Shown piece after piece: positions 11,701-39,500 of a stretch of DNA of 64,000 bases; positions within the stretch are counted from its first letter, which is position 1, and every line of letters begins with the position of its first letter. The DNA is from Haematococcus lacustris (Eukaryota; Chlorophyta; Chlorophyceae; Chlamydomonadales; Haematococcaceae): assembly GCA_030144725.1 (NCBI GenBank), contig JASKMD010000008.1, forward strand, positions 3,582,108 through 3,646,107. Reading direction: 5' to 3'. The position numbers and the translations under genes were made by a program. The notes under the pieces were generated by a model. That model was not told where the DNA came from, did not search any database, and was given only the letters and a program-made list of their open reading frames with translations.

Positions 11701-13771
11701 GGGTCGTGCTGCAGGTGGGGCTGGCGGGGCAGGGTAGTTGGCAGCGTTGGGGGCAGACAATGAACGCCTGCGGGGACCTGCGAGGAGAAAGGCTGCAACC
11801 CCTTTTGGCGCACAGTTGTGTGTTTTGCTGCGGGTCTGACATCCAAACCACAGATTCAGTGCGTCAGGAGGGGTTTAAACCCTGGGCCTAACTTGCCAGG
11901 CCAGATGGCTGAATGGACCACTATTTTAGCATCATACTTACCACCTCTCACCTGCCCACCCACCCACCGATCCACTCACCCACCCACCCACCCCAAAGTG
12001 GCCAAAACTTAACACAAAGTGATGACAGTGACTGTGCAGGTAAGAGCCGCACATTCCCTCCCCCTCCTTTCACCCCATGCCTGGCCTGTCCCGCAGTTCC
12101 GCTCCGCCTTCAAGCCCAGTGGCCTGCGCTCAGCTCGTGCCCCAGACCACCCAGCCTTTGCGGACCCCGCTCGCCTGGCTGCAGTGCGCACCCCTGTCCT
12201 GCTCATCTGCGGGGACAAGGACAAGATGTGCCCCCCGCAGGCAGGTGGTGGCCCAGGCCAGGGGGCAGGGGGCAGGGGCAGGGCAGGGCGCGCATCGATG
12301 TCTTCCTGGGCCCAGGAGGGGGCGGGCTGCTTTGAAGGGAGGGCAGGGCAGATGTTGGTCAGCAGGGCCGGGGCACCTTGGGTCAGGCTTCAGCCTTGGA
12401 ATGGGAGGTGCTGGCGGGGTGGTCGGCAGGCTGGCAGGTACCTGGCAGATACAAGGAGTTAGCTGGTCACGGGTGAGGTCAGTCCCTGCAACAGCCAGGG
12501 AGGACTTAATCGTAGAGGGTGGATGGGAGGGTGGGTGTACCAAGACAGTCACATTGGAGGGCATGAGGTGGTGACAGCAGTGGGAGAGCTGGCTGAGTGT
12601 CTAAGTAGTAGGGCGGTTGGGCGACCAAGCAGGTGCAGATGCAGGGGTGCGGGAGCGGGCTGCAGCAGCTAGCCGGCTGGTTGGCTGACCGTGGTGCAGG
12701 GTGCGCGCAAGCAGTTTGAGATGCTGGGCTCCCCGCACAAGAAGCTGATCATCCTGGGACCTGCCTCTGGGCAGAGTAGCCATATGGGGCACTTTGACAT
12801 CCTTATGGTCGGTGGCCTGGCTATAGCCCTCACCCCAGCCCTCCCAGGTCTCACCACCCCTCCCTGCCTTTGTGTGTGGCCCAGTGGACCGCTTTTGTAC
12901 AGCCTCACTTCCCTGCTGGCACCCCACCCCACCCCACCCCACCCCACCCCACCCCACCCCACCCCACCCCACCCCACCCCACCCCACCCCACCCCACCCC
13001 ACCCCACCCCACCCCACCCCACCCCACCCCACCCCACCCCACCCCACCCCACCCCACCCCACCCCACCCCACCCCACCCCACCCCACCCCACCCCACCCC
13101 ACTCGTGTGCCCTGCAGGGCAAACGAGCCACAGCCGAGGTGTTTCCCTGCCTCCACGCTTGGCTAGAAGAGCACGACAACGTGATGGATCTTGATACCGC
13201 CACCATGCAGCCTGCCGCCATCCCTAGTGATGAGCAGCAGCCAGCCTCCCCCTGCCCCACAGACCATCCCCCCCTCTTCACCAGCAGCCATATCCCCGTG
13301 GAACCCCCCCAACCTTCACAGCAGCAGAGCAACCTCCCTGAGGAGGAGCAAGACGGGGAAGGGCGGGGCATGCAGCAGCTGGGCTGGGCACAAGCAGATG
13401 CGCAAACGCAGGGGGAGGAAAGCCAGCACCCTGCCCCAACCCCTTCCTGCAGTACGAGCACCGGCTGTGAGGCTGAAGGCCGGGGTGACCTACACATGCT
13501 GCAACGCCAGTCCACTGCTGGCCATATATTGCCGCCCTTCACCCCTTCCCAGCCCAGTCAGGGCGCTCTGCCCTGCTCCTGCCGCTACACCCAAGGCGAC
13601 TTTGGTTCCCCGGGGGGCACCTGGACGGCGCAAGTTCAGGCTGGCGAGCATGGTAGGCCGGCTGAGGCCTGGATTGGGCTCGGCCATCGCGCTTGCTGTA
13701 GTCCTTGGCTTGACGGAGACCGCAGACAGGGCGGGGCGCTAGGGTCACGGAGGCCTTGGGCACGCCTGTAG
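8780..13771 (+). CDS. Alpha/beta hydrolase, lipase-like, of the plant/algal uncharacterised family
   Basis: Exons 8780-8930, 10179-10268, 10494-10648, 10909-11108, 11597-11714, 12097-12240, 12700-12807 and 13118-13771; phases agree and the product is 539 residues. The order follows the serine-hydrolase fold: a first strand and oxyanion region (VMLVPGLGSSGAYTFDLS), WTVELRG, the nucleophile elbow GHSMGG with Ser130 at the exon 3/4 junction, the acid in CGDKDKMCPP (Asp278 or Asp280), and the base in SHMGHFD (His314 or His317). The pattern resembles the plant family typified by Arabidopsis At1g15060 and At1g73750, with DHYVERDLPA ahead of the elbow. The substrate is unknown; an acyl ester or lipid is likely. 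The C-terminal 200 residues, after WLEEHD, are low complexity (Pro, Gln, Ser) and less certain. Exon 6 appears to end at a GC donor (cag|gcaggt). Introns 1, 3 and 7 carry simple-repeat arrays. Confidence 0.85.
9290..9690 (-). mobile_element. Element F copy 2, 3' end only, inside hydrolase intron 1
   Basis: Read on the minus strand, about 9690-9500 carries the 3' coding end of the family (GKEYPGLGYKRVRGKQPKAQ, then a Gln run and stop). It is followed by the shared tail, from the 'agctgatgacagct' region down to 'tagtgagggac' near 9297. No RuvC-III motif remains. The element is antisense to the host gene and lies wholly in intron 1 (8931-10178), so splicing should remove it. Confidence 0.65.
9937..9996 (+). 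repeat. (CACCTG)n hexanucleotide array in hydrolase intron 1
   Basis: About ten near-perfect copies of the hexamer CACCTG. The same unit appears on the opposite strand as CAGGTG, which is both an E-box and a splice-donor-like motif. Confidence 0.9.
10661..10752 (+). repeat. (GGGGGC)n array in hydrolase intron 3
   Basis: About fifteen uninterrupted copies of GGGGGC on the coding strand, starting roughly 10 bp after the exon 3 donor at 10649. Each unit has a five-guanine run, so the pre-mRNA and the sense DNA strand have strong G-quadruplex potential. Confidence 0.95.
12921..13100 (+). repeat. (CCCCA)36 array in hydrolase intron 7
   Basis: 180 nt of perfect pentamer with no interruption, ending 17 bp before the acceptor at 13116-13117. 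It makes up more than half of this 310 bp intron. The complementary strand reads TGGGG, a G4-forming, telomere-like composition. Confidence 0.95.
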
Positions 13772-14302
13772 TCGCGGAGTTGCGGCAACTCATGGCTCAA
13801 TTGTAGTGTCCCCTCTGCGCTCAGCCGATGAGTAGGTGGACCTCTTCAGCACCACCCGTCGCCGTTTGCGAGTCACACGGAACTCACACCCCGGCTGCCT
13901 GGGCGCCGCTCGCCATGCGCGGCGTCGAGATGTGCCATGCGCGGCGTCGAGATGTGCCTTGACGGATTACCGTGAACATATGTACAGCCATACAGCAGTA
14001 AAATCGTAGTGTAGGTCAGCTATGGGTCGCATTATCGCGTGTGTTGGAGTAGGCGGCTGTGTGGAGGGGGTTTATGCGAGTGTTGACGCATGACAACAGG
14101 CTTCATGTGTGCTGGTAACCTGGCCTCGGGTGACATTCCGTAAGGAGCAAAGGAGAACCTTGCTTGGCGCACTGTTGTATGACTGGCCAACCGCGCTTAA
14201 AATCAAGGCTGGATTTCCCTGCATGCTCCCTGCCCCTTCGACATCTCTACCTGTACGCTGTCACACGCGTCTTGCTCAACGTGTTGGAAGCAGAATCTTT
14301 AC
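13772..14302. other. Intergenic interval downstream of the hydrolase
   Basis: It would contain the hydrolase 3' UTR. A 'gccatgcgcggcgtcgagat' segment is directly repeated at about 13913 and 13936. No gene is seen. The right end is the insertion boundary of TIR3 copy 1. Confidence 0.5.
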
Positions 14303-15878
14303 GTCGGACATTTTCCCCCCCGTCGATCCCGCCTCGATCGTTGACCGATGAGGGGGACCGACGCCGGCTACTATCGATCCAAAATCTCGATGGGGTAGGC
14401 TGTCGATTCGATGGGGGTATCGATTTTTGTGATTTCGAGGCATCATCGAGGCATGTTTCAGGCATGTTCGAGGCATGTTTTGAGTCATGTTCGAGGCATG
14501 TTTGAGGCAGTTTCGAGTCGGCTCCATCCATCGATTCGATGGGGGATCGATGCAGGAAACTCATCGATGTTACACTGGCTTATTGCCAAAGCACAAGGTC
14601 AAGCTGCCAAAGTACAAGGCCTAGTGCCAAAGCACAAAGCCTACATCCAAAGCAACAGGCTTGCTGCCTCGATATTGGGCATGCTTCTATGACTCAAAGC
14701 CTGCTGGTCATGCCATGCAGTGTGGCACTAGTACCCTTGTGAGGTGCGCCCTGTGGGCTCAGCTGTAATCCGCTGTTGGTTGGGCTTCATCAATGACGAG
14801 CTGAACGGGTTGGGTTGGAACCCTGACAAAAACAATGAGGTGACCTGCAAGAGGCAAACATGCCATGCCGTCGGTCAGCCATGTCGCAAGTCTGGCACCC
14901 ATCACTTCTTGATCAATGGTGTGGGGGTGGGTAGTGTATCTCATGGCTTGGCTGTCCCCTTGAGAGAGGGATGGGATGGGTCATTGTTGTGTGTGGGCAT
15001 GGCATGGCTAGTGAGGGTTGTGTTGGCTGCTACTACTAGCGCTGGCTCCAGGCTGCCCGCTCCAGGCTGCCCGATGGGGTTGGGGGGAAGTAGACGGGGT
15101 TGCGGACTGGTGGTGGTGGGACAGCAGAGGGACGGAGGAAGAGGCCAAGGGGCAGGAGGCCAGCTGGGCTGGGTGTCAGCTACTTACCGGTAGGTGATTA
15201 GCCACTTCTAGAGGGGTTAGGGAGAAGAGGGACAAGAGGGGGCTTCCTCCTGGCTGCTGGGTAGGGTAGGGAGGGGACTTTGATGTCGGGGGAAAGTGAG
15301 GGGGAGGGGGGAAATGGGGGCGTAGGAGACTTGGAGGTGTTGGTGATGGGTAGGAAGGGGGAAGGGGCTATGTGACTGTTACACCTGCAGCAAGCAAGGG
15401 GCACGCTTGTTATCAACAAACAAGGACATGCATGACTAGAAGTGGGCAGGCTGGCCAAACACCCCGACAACGCCTGGTGTTGGTGATGGGACAGGGTAGA
15501 GTTAGGGGAAGGAGCAATGGGGTTGGAGTGTGACTGTTAGACCTGCAGCAAGCAAGGGGCATGCTTGTGATCAACAAACCAGGACATGCATGATTGGACG
15601 TGGGCAGGCTGGCCGAACACCTCAACAACATTTGCACTCACCTTAACTCTTGGCTGCTGGCATCCTCCTGCCCCAGTATGGCTGCCCCTCTTTCGCCTCC
15701 AAGCTACGGCTCTTGGCTGCGTCTCTAGGCTGCGTTCCTTGGCTGCTTGTTGGCTCCTGGCTGCTGCTCCTGGCTGAACTTGGCTGCTGCTCTTGGCTGC
15801 AAGGTTGGGTAGAGAGATCAGCTGACTCCTGACTGTTTGCGCCCTTCCACAACTGCCACACACCTGCCGGGGAGGGCC

Positions 15879-15974
15879 GGGGAGGGGAGGGGAGGGGAGG
15901 GGAGGGGAGGGGAGGGGAGGGGAGGGGAGGGGAGGGGAGGGGAGGGGAGGGGAGGGGAGGGGAGGGGAGGGGAG
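15879..15974 (+). repeat. (GGGGA)n tract inside TIR3 copy 1
   Basis: About nineteen copies of the pentamer. It is the counterpart, in the same element orientation, of the much longer (CCCCT)64 tract in TIR3 copy 2, so the array length differs several-fold between copies. Confidence 0.9.
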
Positions 15975-17159
15975 GCTCCTGAGCTCTCTTCTGGCTGCTG
16001 GGAAGGGTAGGGAAGGAAGGGTAGGGATGGGGTGGGACAGAGTAGGGAAGGGGGAAGGAGGCAAGGGGCAGGAGTGTAGGCGTCAGACCTGCAGCAAGCA
16101 AGGAGCGTGCTTATAGTGAGGCTGGCACAACATGCTAGCAGGCTGGCTGTCACGTGTTGCATGACATAGGCACTCACCAGCTGGCATAGGGCACTCACCG
16201 GTTGAAGGCTGTTGCCAGATTGCCGGCGAGCATGACAGGCAGGTGCGATGACAGTGGTGGACGGCAGTTGCGATGAAGTGGGGGAAAGCAGGTGCGATGA
16301 CAGACAGGGAGGGTCAGTGGGGGACGGTGACGGGACGGGACGGGAAGGGTGTGACCAGGGAGCCACATACATGCAAAGGGCTAGCCACTCACCGTCTACT
16401 GGGAGGAGGGGGGGGGGGGATTGTGTATGCTGAGGACCCTTAACTGAGAGGATGGGAAAGTGACAGGGAAGGATGATGAGGACCCTTCACTAAGTGGGAG
16501 GATGAGAGAGTGACAAGAAAGGGAGCTGCAAGCGGGATGTTTGGAAGGTGGCGGTAGTGGTGGCGACTGCTATGTCTGGTGACAAGACAAGTCCTGGTTG
16601 TAGCTCATGGCCACAACTCCACATTACCACAAAAGCTCAAGCACTTGCACAAGCAAGAATATACGCATGTTGAGAAAGCATGACACCGCATCCCCGTTCA
16701 TCGGTACCACGCCGTCGCAGACGCATGGATGACAGCGTAGCTAGCTGTCTGTGTGGCGCTGTGTGGTCAGGTTGGCTACGTTAGCTGTGAGCGGGGCTGC
16801 GAGGCTGCGAGGTTGCAAGTCCAGATCGAGGTGTGTCTGGCAGCGATGCGTGGCTACGTTGTGTACGAGCTAGCTTCGTAGATGTCTGTACGCCTAATTT
16901 CCACGCTGGCTGCCTAGAGACGGGGCTGCGATGCTGGCTGAATGGGGATATGAATGGATACATTGCGTGGCAGAGCTATCTGCGTAGATGGCTGCGAGCT
17001 TGCCTTTGATGCTGGCTGCGTGGCCATTTGCGACGTCGTGAGGCGTGGAAGCTGTTTTGGGATGCCAAGTTGGGATGAGTCTCACATGGGATGAGTCGAA
17101 CATGTATTTCGAGTAGCACACGCTTATACTGCCCTCTGTTGGGGGACTCGGCAGCTTTC

Positions 17160-17474
17160 AACCAGCTTTGACCGCCTTCGACCGCAACCGACCCTGTTGC
17201 GACGACCCCATCGATTCTGGGACATTTAACAGGCTTCGATAACCCGGGGGAAAATGTCCGTCGCAGCTTCGATCGCTTTCAACCGCAATCGATCCCATTT
17301 CGATGACCCCATCGAATTTGCGACAATCGACGGGTTTCGATACCCCAGGGAAAATGTCCGACTCAAATTTCGATCAGCTTCGATCGCCTTCGACCGCAAT
17401 CGATCCCATTTCGATGACCCCATCGATTTTGCAACAATCGACAGGTTTCGATGACCCGGGGGAAAATGTCCGAC
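17160..17474 (+). repeat. Y-module tandem array at the right end of TIR3 copy 1
   Basis: Three tandem units of about 100-112 bp, each ending in 'ggaaaatgtccg' at about 17260, 17360 and 17472. Each contains 'ttcgaccgcaatcgatccc', 'ccccatcgattttgc' and a variant of 'aggtttcgatgacccggg'. The terminal inverted repeat is therefore itself reiterated inside the array. Confidence 0.8.
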
Positions 17475-18395
17475 GTAGTTGGCCTTTGCTGCCGCTTGTA
17501 CGATGTACTCAGCAGCAGCAGCAGCAGCATGGGCACCCACTGCCGGTGTCGCTTCCATGCTGCAGTCATGTCCTCGCTGGCATCGGTTCAAATTGCTGAC
17601 AACCGGCACTGCCCAATGGGGCACAACCCCGATACTGCTGCACATGGGCTGGTATCAAGCGGTTGCAACGTTCAAAACATAGCTCCTGGAGAGGTGAGGG
17701 GCCAGGCGAAGTCAGGTGAGCTCTGTGCCAGCTGGTCAGCCGCCACGCTCGGGCCCCTGATCTCAAAGAAGTCAGGTAAGCTTAAGTTCATGTGCAAGGC
17801 ATCACATGCAGCGGTTGTAGCCACACCCTCTGTGACACTTGCCCGGGCATACCTTACCACCCCTATTGTTGCAGGCGGTGGCCATAATCATGTGTCAAGT
17901 TCAAACCGTCAATGCGAAGACCACTAGCCTCGCTCGCTCAATACATGGTGCTCCCATGTGTGCCAGCAACAAGCAAAGCTGGGCTCACAGCATCCTGCCA
18001 CACTGGTCGCATACAGCCTATCAAATCTATGTTCGCCCCTCCCCAATCGGTGTCAGGGTAGATGCAGAGTCAAGCACAGGACCCAAGCCATGCCGTAGTA
18101 GAAGGGCAGAGAATGGACTCGACATCACATGGGATGTGATATGCGGGACACAAGGGGCTGCTGCTGCTCACCCCGGGCACGGAGCTTGTCAATGCGTGTC
18201 ACTATACTCAGCAGGGGCACGCAGCACCAATGTGTGCAGTGACCGATGCCCACCAAGCTTCCTAGGCTAAGCCACCACCCGCACCAGCCTGTCCCTGGGC
18301 AGTGCCTGGCAGATAGCAAGTGCAGGTGCGCATGTGGATTATAGCAGCCACAGCTTGTCAAGCTGGATTGCCCAGGAATCATGCAGTGGTGGTGG
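17475..18395. other. Interval between TIR3 and the CHD1 stop, no gene seen
   Basis: This contains a CAG run near 17513-17530 and otherwise unremarkable sequence. Small frames exist on both strands, but none has recognisable motifs or a paired splice structure. It would include the 3' UTR of CHD1 on the minus strand. Confidence 0.4.
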
Positions 18396-35746
<17,351 letters not shown>

Positions 35747-36525
35747 AGCGTGTCCGTGATTATTCAGCTGGACACATTGCTGGCTCGCGGACTCGCCTTG
35801 ATTCTAGAGAGTCAGAGTAGCGCTGCCGGGGCATCTCCAGCTGCTAATGTCCGTCAAGCGCCCTTAATCGCAAAGTAGCGTCCTGCATACCCACCGCAAG
35901 CCACATACATATACGCTTACGTGTCGCACGGCCTTCGGCCTGTTCATCGCGCTGGCTTGCCGTGTTGACGATGGACAAAGGAATTGTGGGCACTTCAGAA
36001 AAACAAACGCTGAAAAACACATGATTACTTGCCGCTGTGCCAATGTTTGGGTTTCCCATTCGGTACGGTCGTTGTTGTTGATGCAGCGATGCAACAAGTC
36101 CATATCAGGCCCACAAGGTGCCTGCAGGCAACTGTACGGCGGGGAGGGGGGACATGGGTCAATTTGGGGGTCCACAGCCTTTCAAGCTCTGCCTGCTGCC
36201 TGTGTTCTTCTATCTGATGAAGCTCAGCACGTTCTGCACAATGGTGTTAGGCTTGTTTGTATGTTTCTTGTTACTAATCATTGATGCTTGATTAGCATAC
36301 CATTCAGAGGTATGGAATAAAGGGAGCGGTCCGGGGGGAGATCATTAGTATAGGAGCAAAGATAGCTAGCCCCACATGCGCCGCTGCGTTTGATTTTGGG
36401 TCAAAGGAAGTGCATCCATAGTTTTAGTATCAGCGTTTATGAAGCCTTCCCAGTTAGATCAGACCCCAACGATCCCGATTGTATCGATCCTGCTCATTGC
36501 AAGCAATGTGCAGTAATCGAGCACA
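35747..36525. promoter_or_regulatory. Divergent promoter interval between CHD1 and Nup160
   Basis: CHD1 is read leftward from 35746 and Nup160 rightward from 36526, so this roughly 780 bp must hold both 5' regions. It is less GC-rich than its surroundings and contains no simple repeats. I cannot assign a TATA box or defined factor site with confidence. A short frame at 36439-36513 just upstream of, and in frame with, the Nup160 ATG ends in TAA and could be a small upstream ORF. Confidence 0.5.
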
Positions 36526-39500
36526 ATGCTGCAGGAAACGTTCTTCTGTCTGCAATCCCGGACACCCCGGACCATTGCCGCGCCTATTGGCACAGCCGGC
36601 TTGCAAACCCAGTTCAGCTTTACATTGCAGACCGTCGCTGGCGCCAGCATTTTGAGTGCTGATGGGCAGCACGGCATTTGGTGGCAGGTTGCCAATGGCT
36701 CGGCGGGCAGCCTGGTTCTGGCGCAGTTCTCCGCAACAGCTGGTGCAACCCAGCAGCCCGTGTCCCTGGAGTTCGGCACGCAACTGTTTCCCAGCATCGT
36801 ATTCCTGCCCCACCCCCATGCCACTGGCACGCACGTCCTAGTGACTGGCGTGACCGCCGCTGGCCAGCTGTTCACCCTCCCAGTCTGCCTGGACTCAACA
36901 GAGTCTGGCATCAGCAGTATTACTGCCGACAGCCTGCGCATGGTTGACATCAGCGCACACTGGGCATCGCTGGGCAGCCCCACCTGCCTCGCCTGCTGCC
37001 CAGGCCACCTGCTGCTTGGGGGAGCGCAGGGCTCTGTGCTGTGCGTCCCCTCAGCCTGGCTGCTGGACCCACGCCCGCAGCGCACCCCAGCATCCGACCC
37101 CCACAGCCCCCTCAGCACCCCGCCCTTTGAACTGCATGAGAACAGCTGGGGCATCCGCAGCCTGATTGCAGGCGTGTGGCAGCGCAGCAGCCACCCCGCC
37201 GTCATCGCCCTGCTGCCCCTCCCCCTGTCCCCCACCCCGCCAGCCACCAACGGCAGCAGCAGCGGACAAGGCGCAGCCAGCCTGCTGCTGGCGGTGTACA
37301 GCGACAGCAGCACCCGCCTGTTCCACACAGGCCGCCGCGCACACCTGGCCTCTGACTCTCTAGACCCAGGCGGTGGCAAGCGCTCCCCCATGACTGCCAG
37401 CCTGCACCCCAGCACCCTGGCCCCGCCTGCTGCTGACCCAGCCGCCAGCCAGGCGGTCAGCCTGGTGGTCCACTGGGAGGCTCCCGACACTCTGACCAAG
37501 TCGGTGTCGGTGTTCAGCCTCACCTGGAGCGGCCAGAACCCTAACCGCCTCTCAAACCGCCGCCGCTGGGAGTTGGATGTGTCGCCCACCACAGCCCTGG
37601 TGGCCTGCCATGCCCCGCCGGCTGCCGGTCAGCTGTGGGCGGTGCTGAGGGCGCCGGGGGCGGCTGTGCAGCTGGCCTGCTTTGACTGCAGCAGTGCGGG
37701 GGTGGGGCAGCAGGTGGGGCAGGGCTGCCTGATGGAGGAAGGCCTGCTGCCCTTGGCGTCAGCAGGGGGGGGCGGCGCGGGGGACGCCATGCACCAGGTG
37801 GGTTCGGGTGGCTGCCACCCCACCTGCTGGCGCACTGGCTGGCTGCTGGCCTGCCTGCTAGCAGCGGCAGCATGTGATGCAGCCTGTATGTAGGTGCAAG
37901 GTGCAGCTCACAGGTTAAGGCAGGCAGGCAGGGCTACAGCTGCACAGCTGGTGAGGGAGGGCGAACGTGAAAGTTATGCAAGCCTGCGTGACAGGTCACA
38001 CTGTCACAGCAGCAGCAGCAAAGACCACCCTCAGGACAGCATCCAGGCAGTGGCAGCACACAGGTAGCAGTGGCTGCAACACGGCGGGTGCTGACCTGAC
38101 ACAGGCAAGGCGGGGCTGTGGGACACAGCTGTGGGGCTCACCATATGCTGGTCCTGTAGGGGGGATAAGGGGTGTGATGGGGGCGCAGGCAGCCTGGGCT
38201 GGTGTGAGGTGTGCCTGCACGTGGTCCACCAGGGCATGACGACAAGAGACCTGACCCAGCAGCTAGGGTGCAGTAGGCTCAGTGGGGATGAGTGTAGGGG
38301 CAGGGCCACACACACCCTCACACCTCCTCACCTGCCTCTCCTACCTCTGCTGCTCTTCCCCACCCCCAGCCCAGCCACCTGCTACTCAGCTGCACCACGC
38401 CCTGCCTGGCCTAACCCCCTCCACCCTCTCCCTCACCCCTCCTGCAGGTCCTGTGGGAGGCGTCCCTCACCCTCACCCCACCTTCCCTCCACCTTCCAGG
38501 CCCCACCACCAGCACCGCCACCCTCCCTACCTCTGCCTCCCACACCCCTGACACCGTGCCAACCGCCTCAACCACCACCTCAACTGCAGCAATGGCCGCC
38601 AGCGCAGCCCAGCAGCAGGTGCTGCGGCGCATGCTGTCGCCCAGCAGCCTGTGTCGGGCCTCCCTGCGTGACGCACTGACGTATCACGGCGCCCAGATGA
38701 GCACCGCAGAGGTTGAGGCGGCGCCCCTGACGCAGCTGGAGGCCGCGCTGGTGGCGGTGGTGCAGGCCTTGGCTGCAAGGTGGGGGGCGGGCTGAAGTGG
38801 CTGGCAGCCATAGCAACGGCCCCAGCAGCAGGTTGTAAGTAATGTAGCACATCATATGTGCGTAAAACACTATAGGGCCCCAGTGCCCTGGTGCGGGAAC
38901 AGGGATGGTGGGTCGTGGGACAGCTGTGCAGCAGCAGCAGCCTCTAACGGACAAGGCAAGAGCGTCGCCTGAGAGGGCCAGGCGAACCTAGAGTAGGCAG
39001 CTGGCAAGCCTGACTTTGACGAGCGCCGTCTACCTTCCCTTCCCTACCCGCTTTGCCCCTCCCGCCTTGCTCCCCCTCCCCTCCTGCCTCCCTCTGTCAC
39101 TATCCCTGCATGTGGCCTGCCCTTCCCCCTCAGCTCCCTCAACTAGGCCCCCCCTGCTCTGACCTTGTGCAGGGTGCAGCGGCAGGGCCAGAGCACCGCC
39201 GGCTGCTGGGCCCAGCTTCTAGCCAGCTACCAGGCCGCATGGGCACGGCGGCACCCGCTACTGGCCTTGCTGCCACACCCACAGCACCCCGCCTGGCTGG
39301 CCAGCGTGCGAGGGGGGGGGCTGCTGGGTCTGCTGCGGCCCCTCACCCCCCCTGAGGCCTTGGTCGCTGCTTGCCAGGCTGCAGCCACCCACCCTGCCCC
39401 AGCTGCCCTGTCCTCTTCCTCCCCCCACCCCACTCGGCCTGGCCCAGGCAGCGGGGTGCCAGCTGGGGCACTAGGGACACAGCAGCAGGGGTCAGGCCAG

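Larger units (their letters stand above)
14303..17474 (+). mobile_element. TIR3 copy 1: 3.2 kb element with terminal inverted repeats
   Basis: The left end reads GTCGGACATTTTCCCCC and the right end is its inverse, GGGGGAAAATGTCCGAC. From the left it contains an 'X' module (about 14303-14745, with short repeats alternating cctcgaacatg and cctcaaacatg), a 'Z' module (about 14930-15650, with a repeated 'cctgcagcaagcaagg' unit at about 15385, 15541 and 16088), a (GGGGA)n tract at 15879-15974, a divergent middle, and a 'Y' array of units of about 100-112 bp at 17160-17474. The same order appears inverted at 57578-60474. The flanking 4-mers (TTAC and GTAG) are not identical, so a target duplication is not proven for this copy. 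No transposase frame is visible, so it is probably non-autonomous. Confidence 0.75.

Noticed and set aside
12601..13542. Gly-Trp-Gly-Val and Pro-His-Pro-Thr repeat frames
   Set aside because: Produced by the (CCCCA)36 intronic array of the hydrolase gene. The real exons lie on either side in the plus strand.
36459..37592. 377-codon minus-strand frame
   Set aside because: Antisense shadow of Nup160 exon 1. It has no motifs, and the plus-strand frame joins downstream exons in phase.
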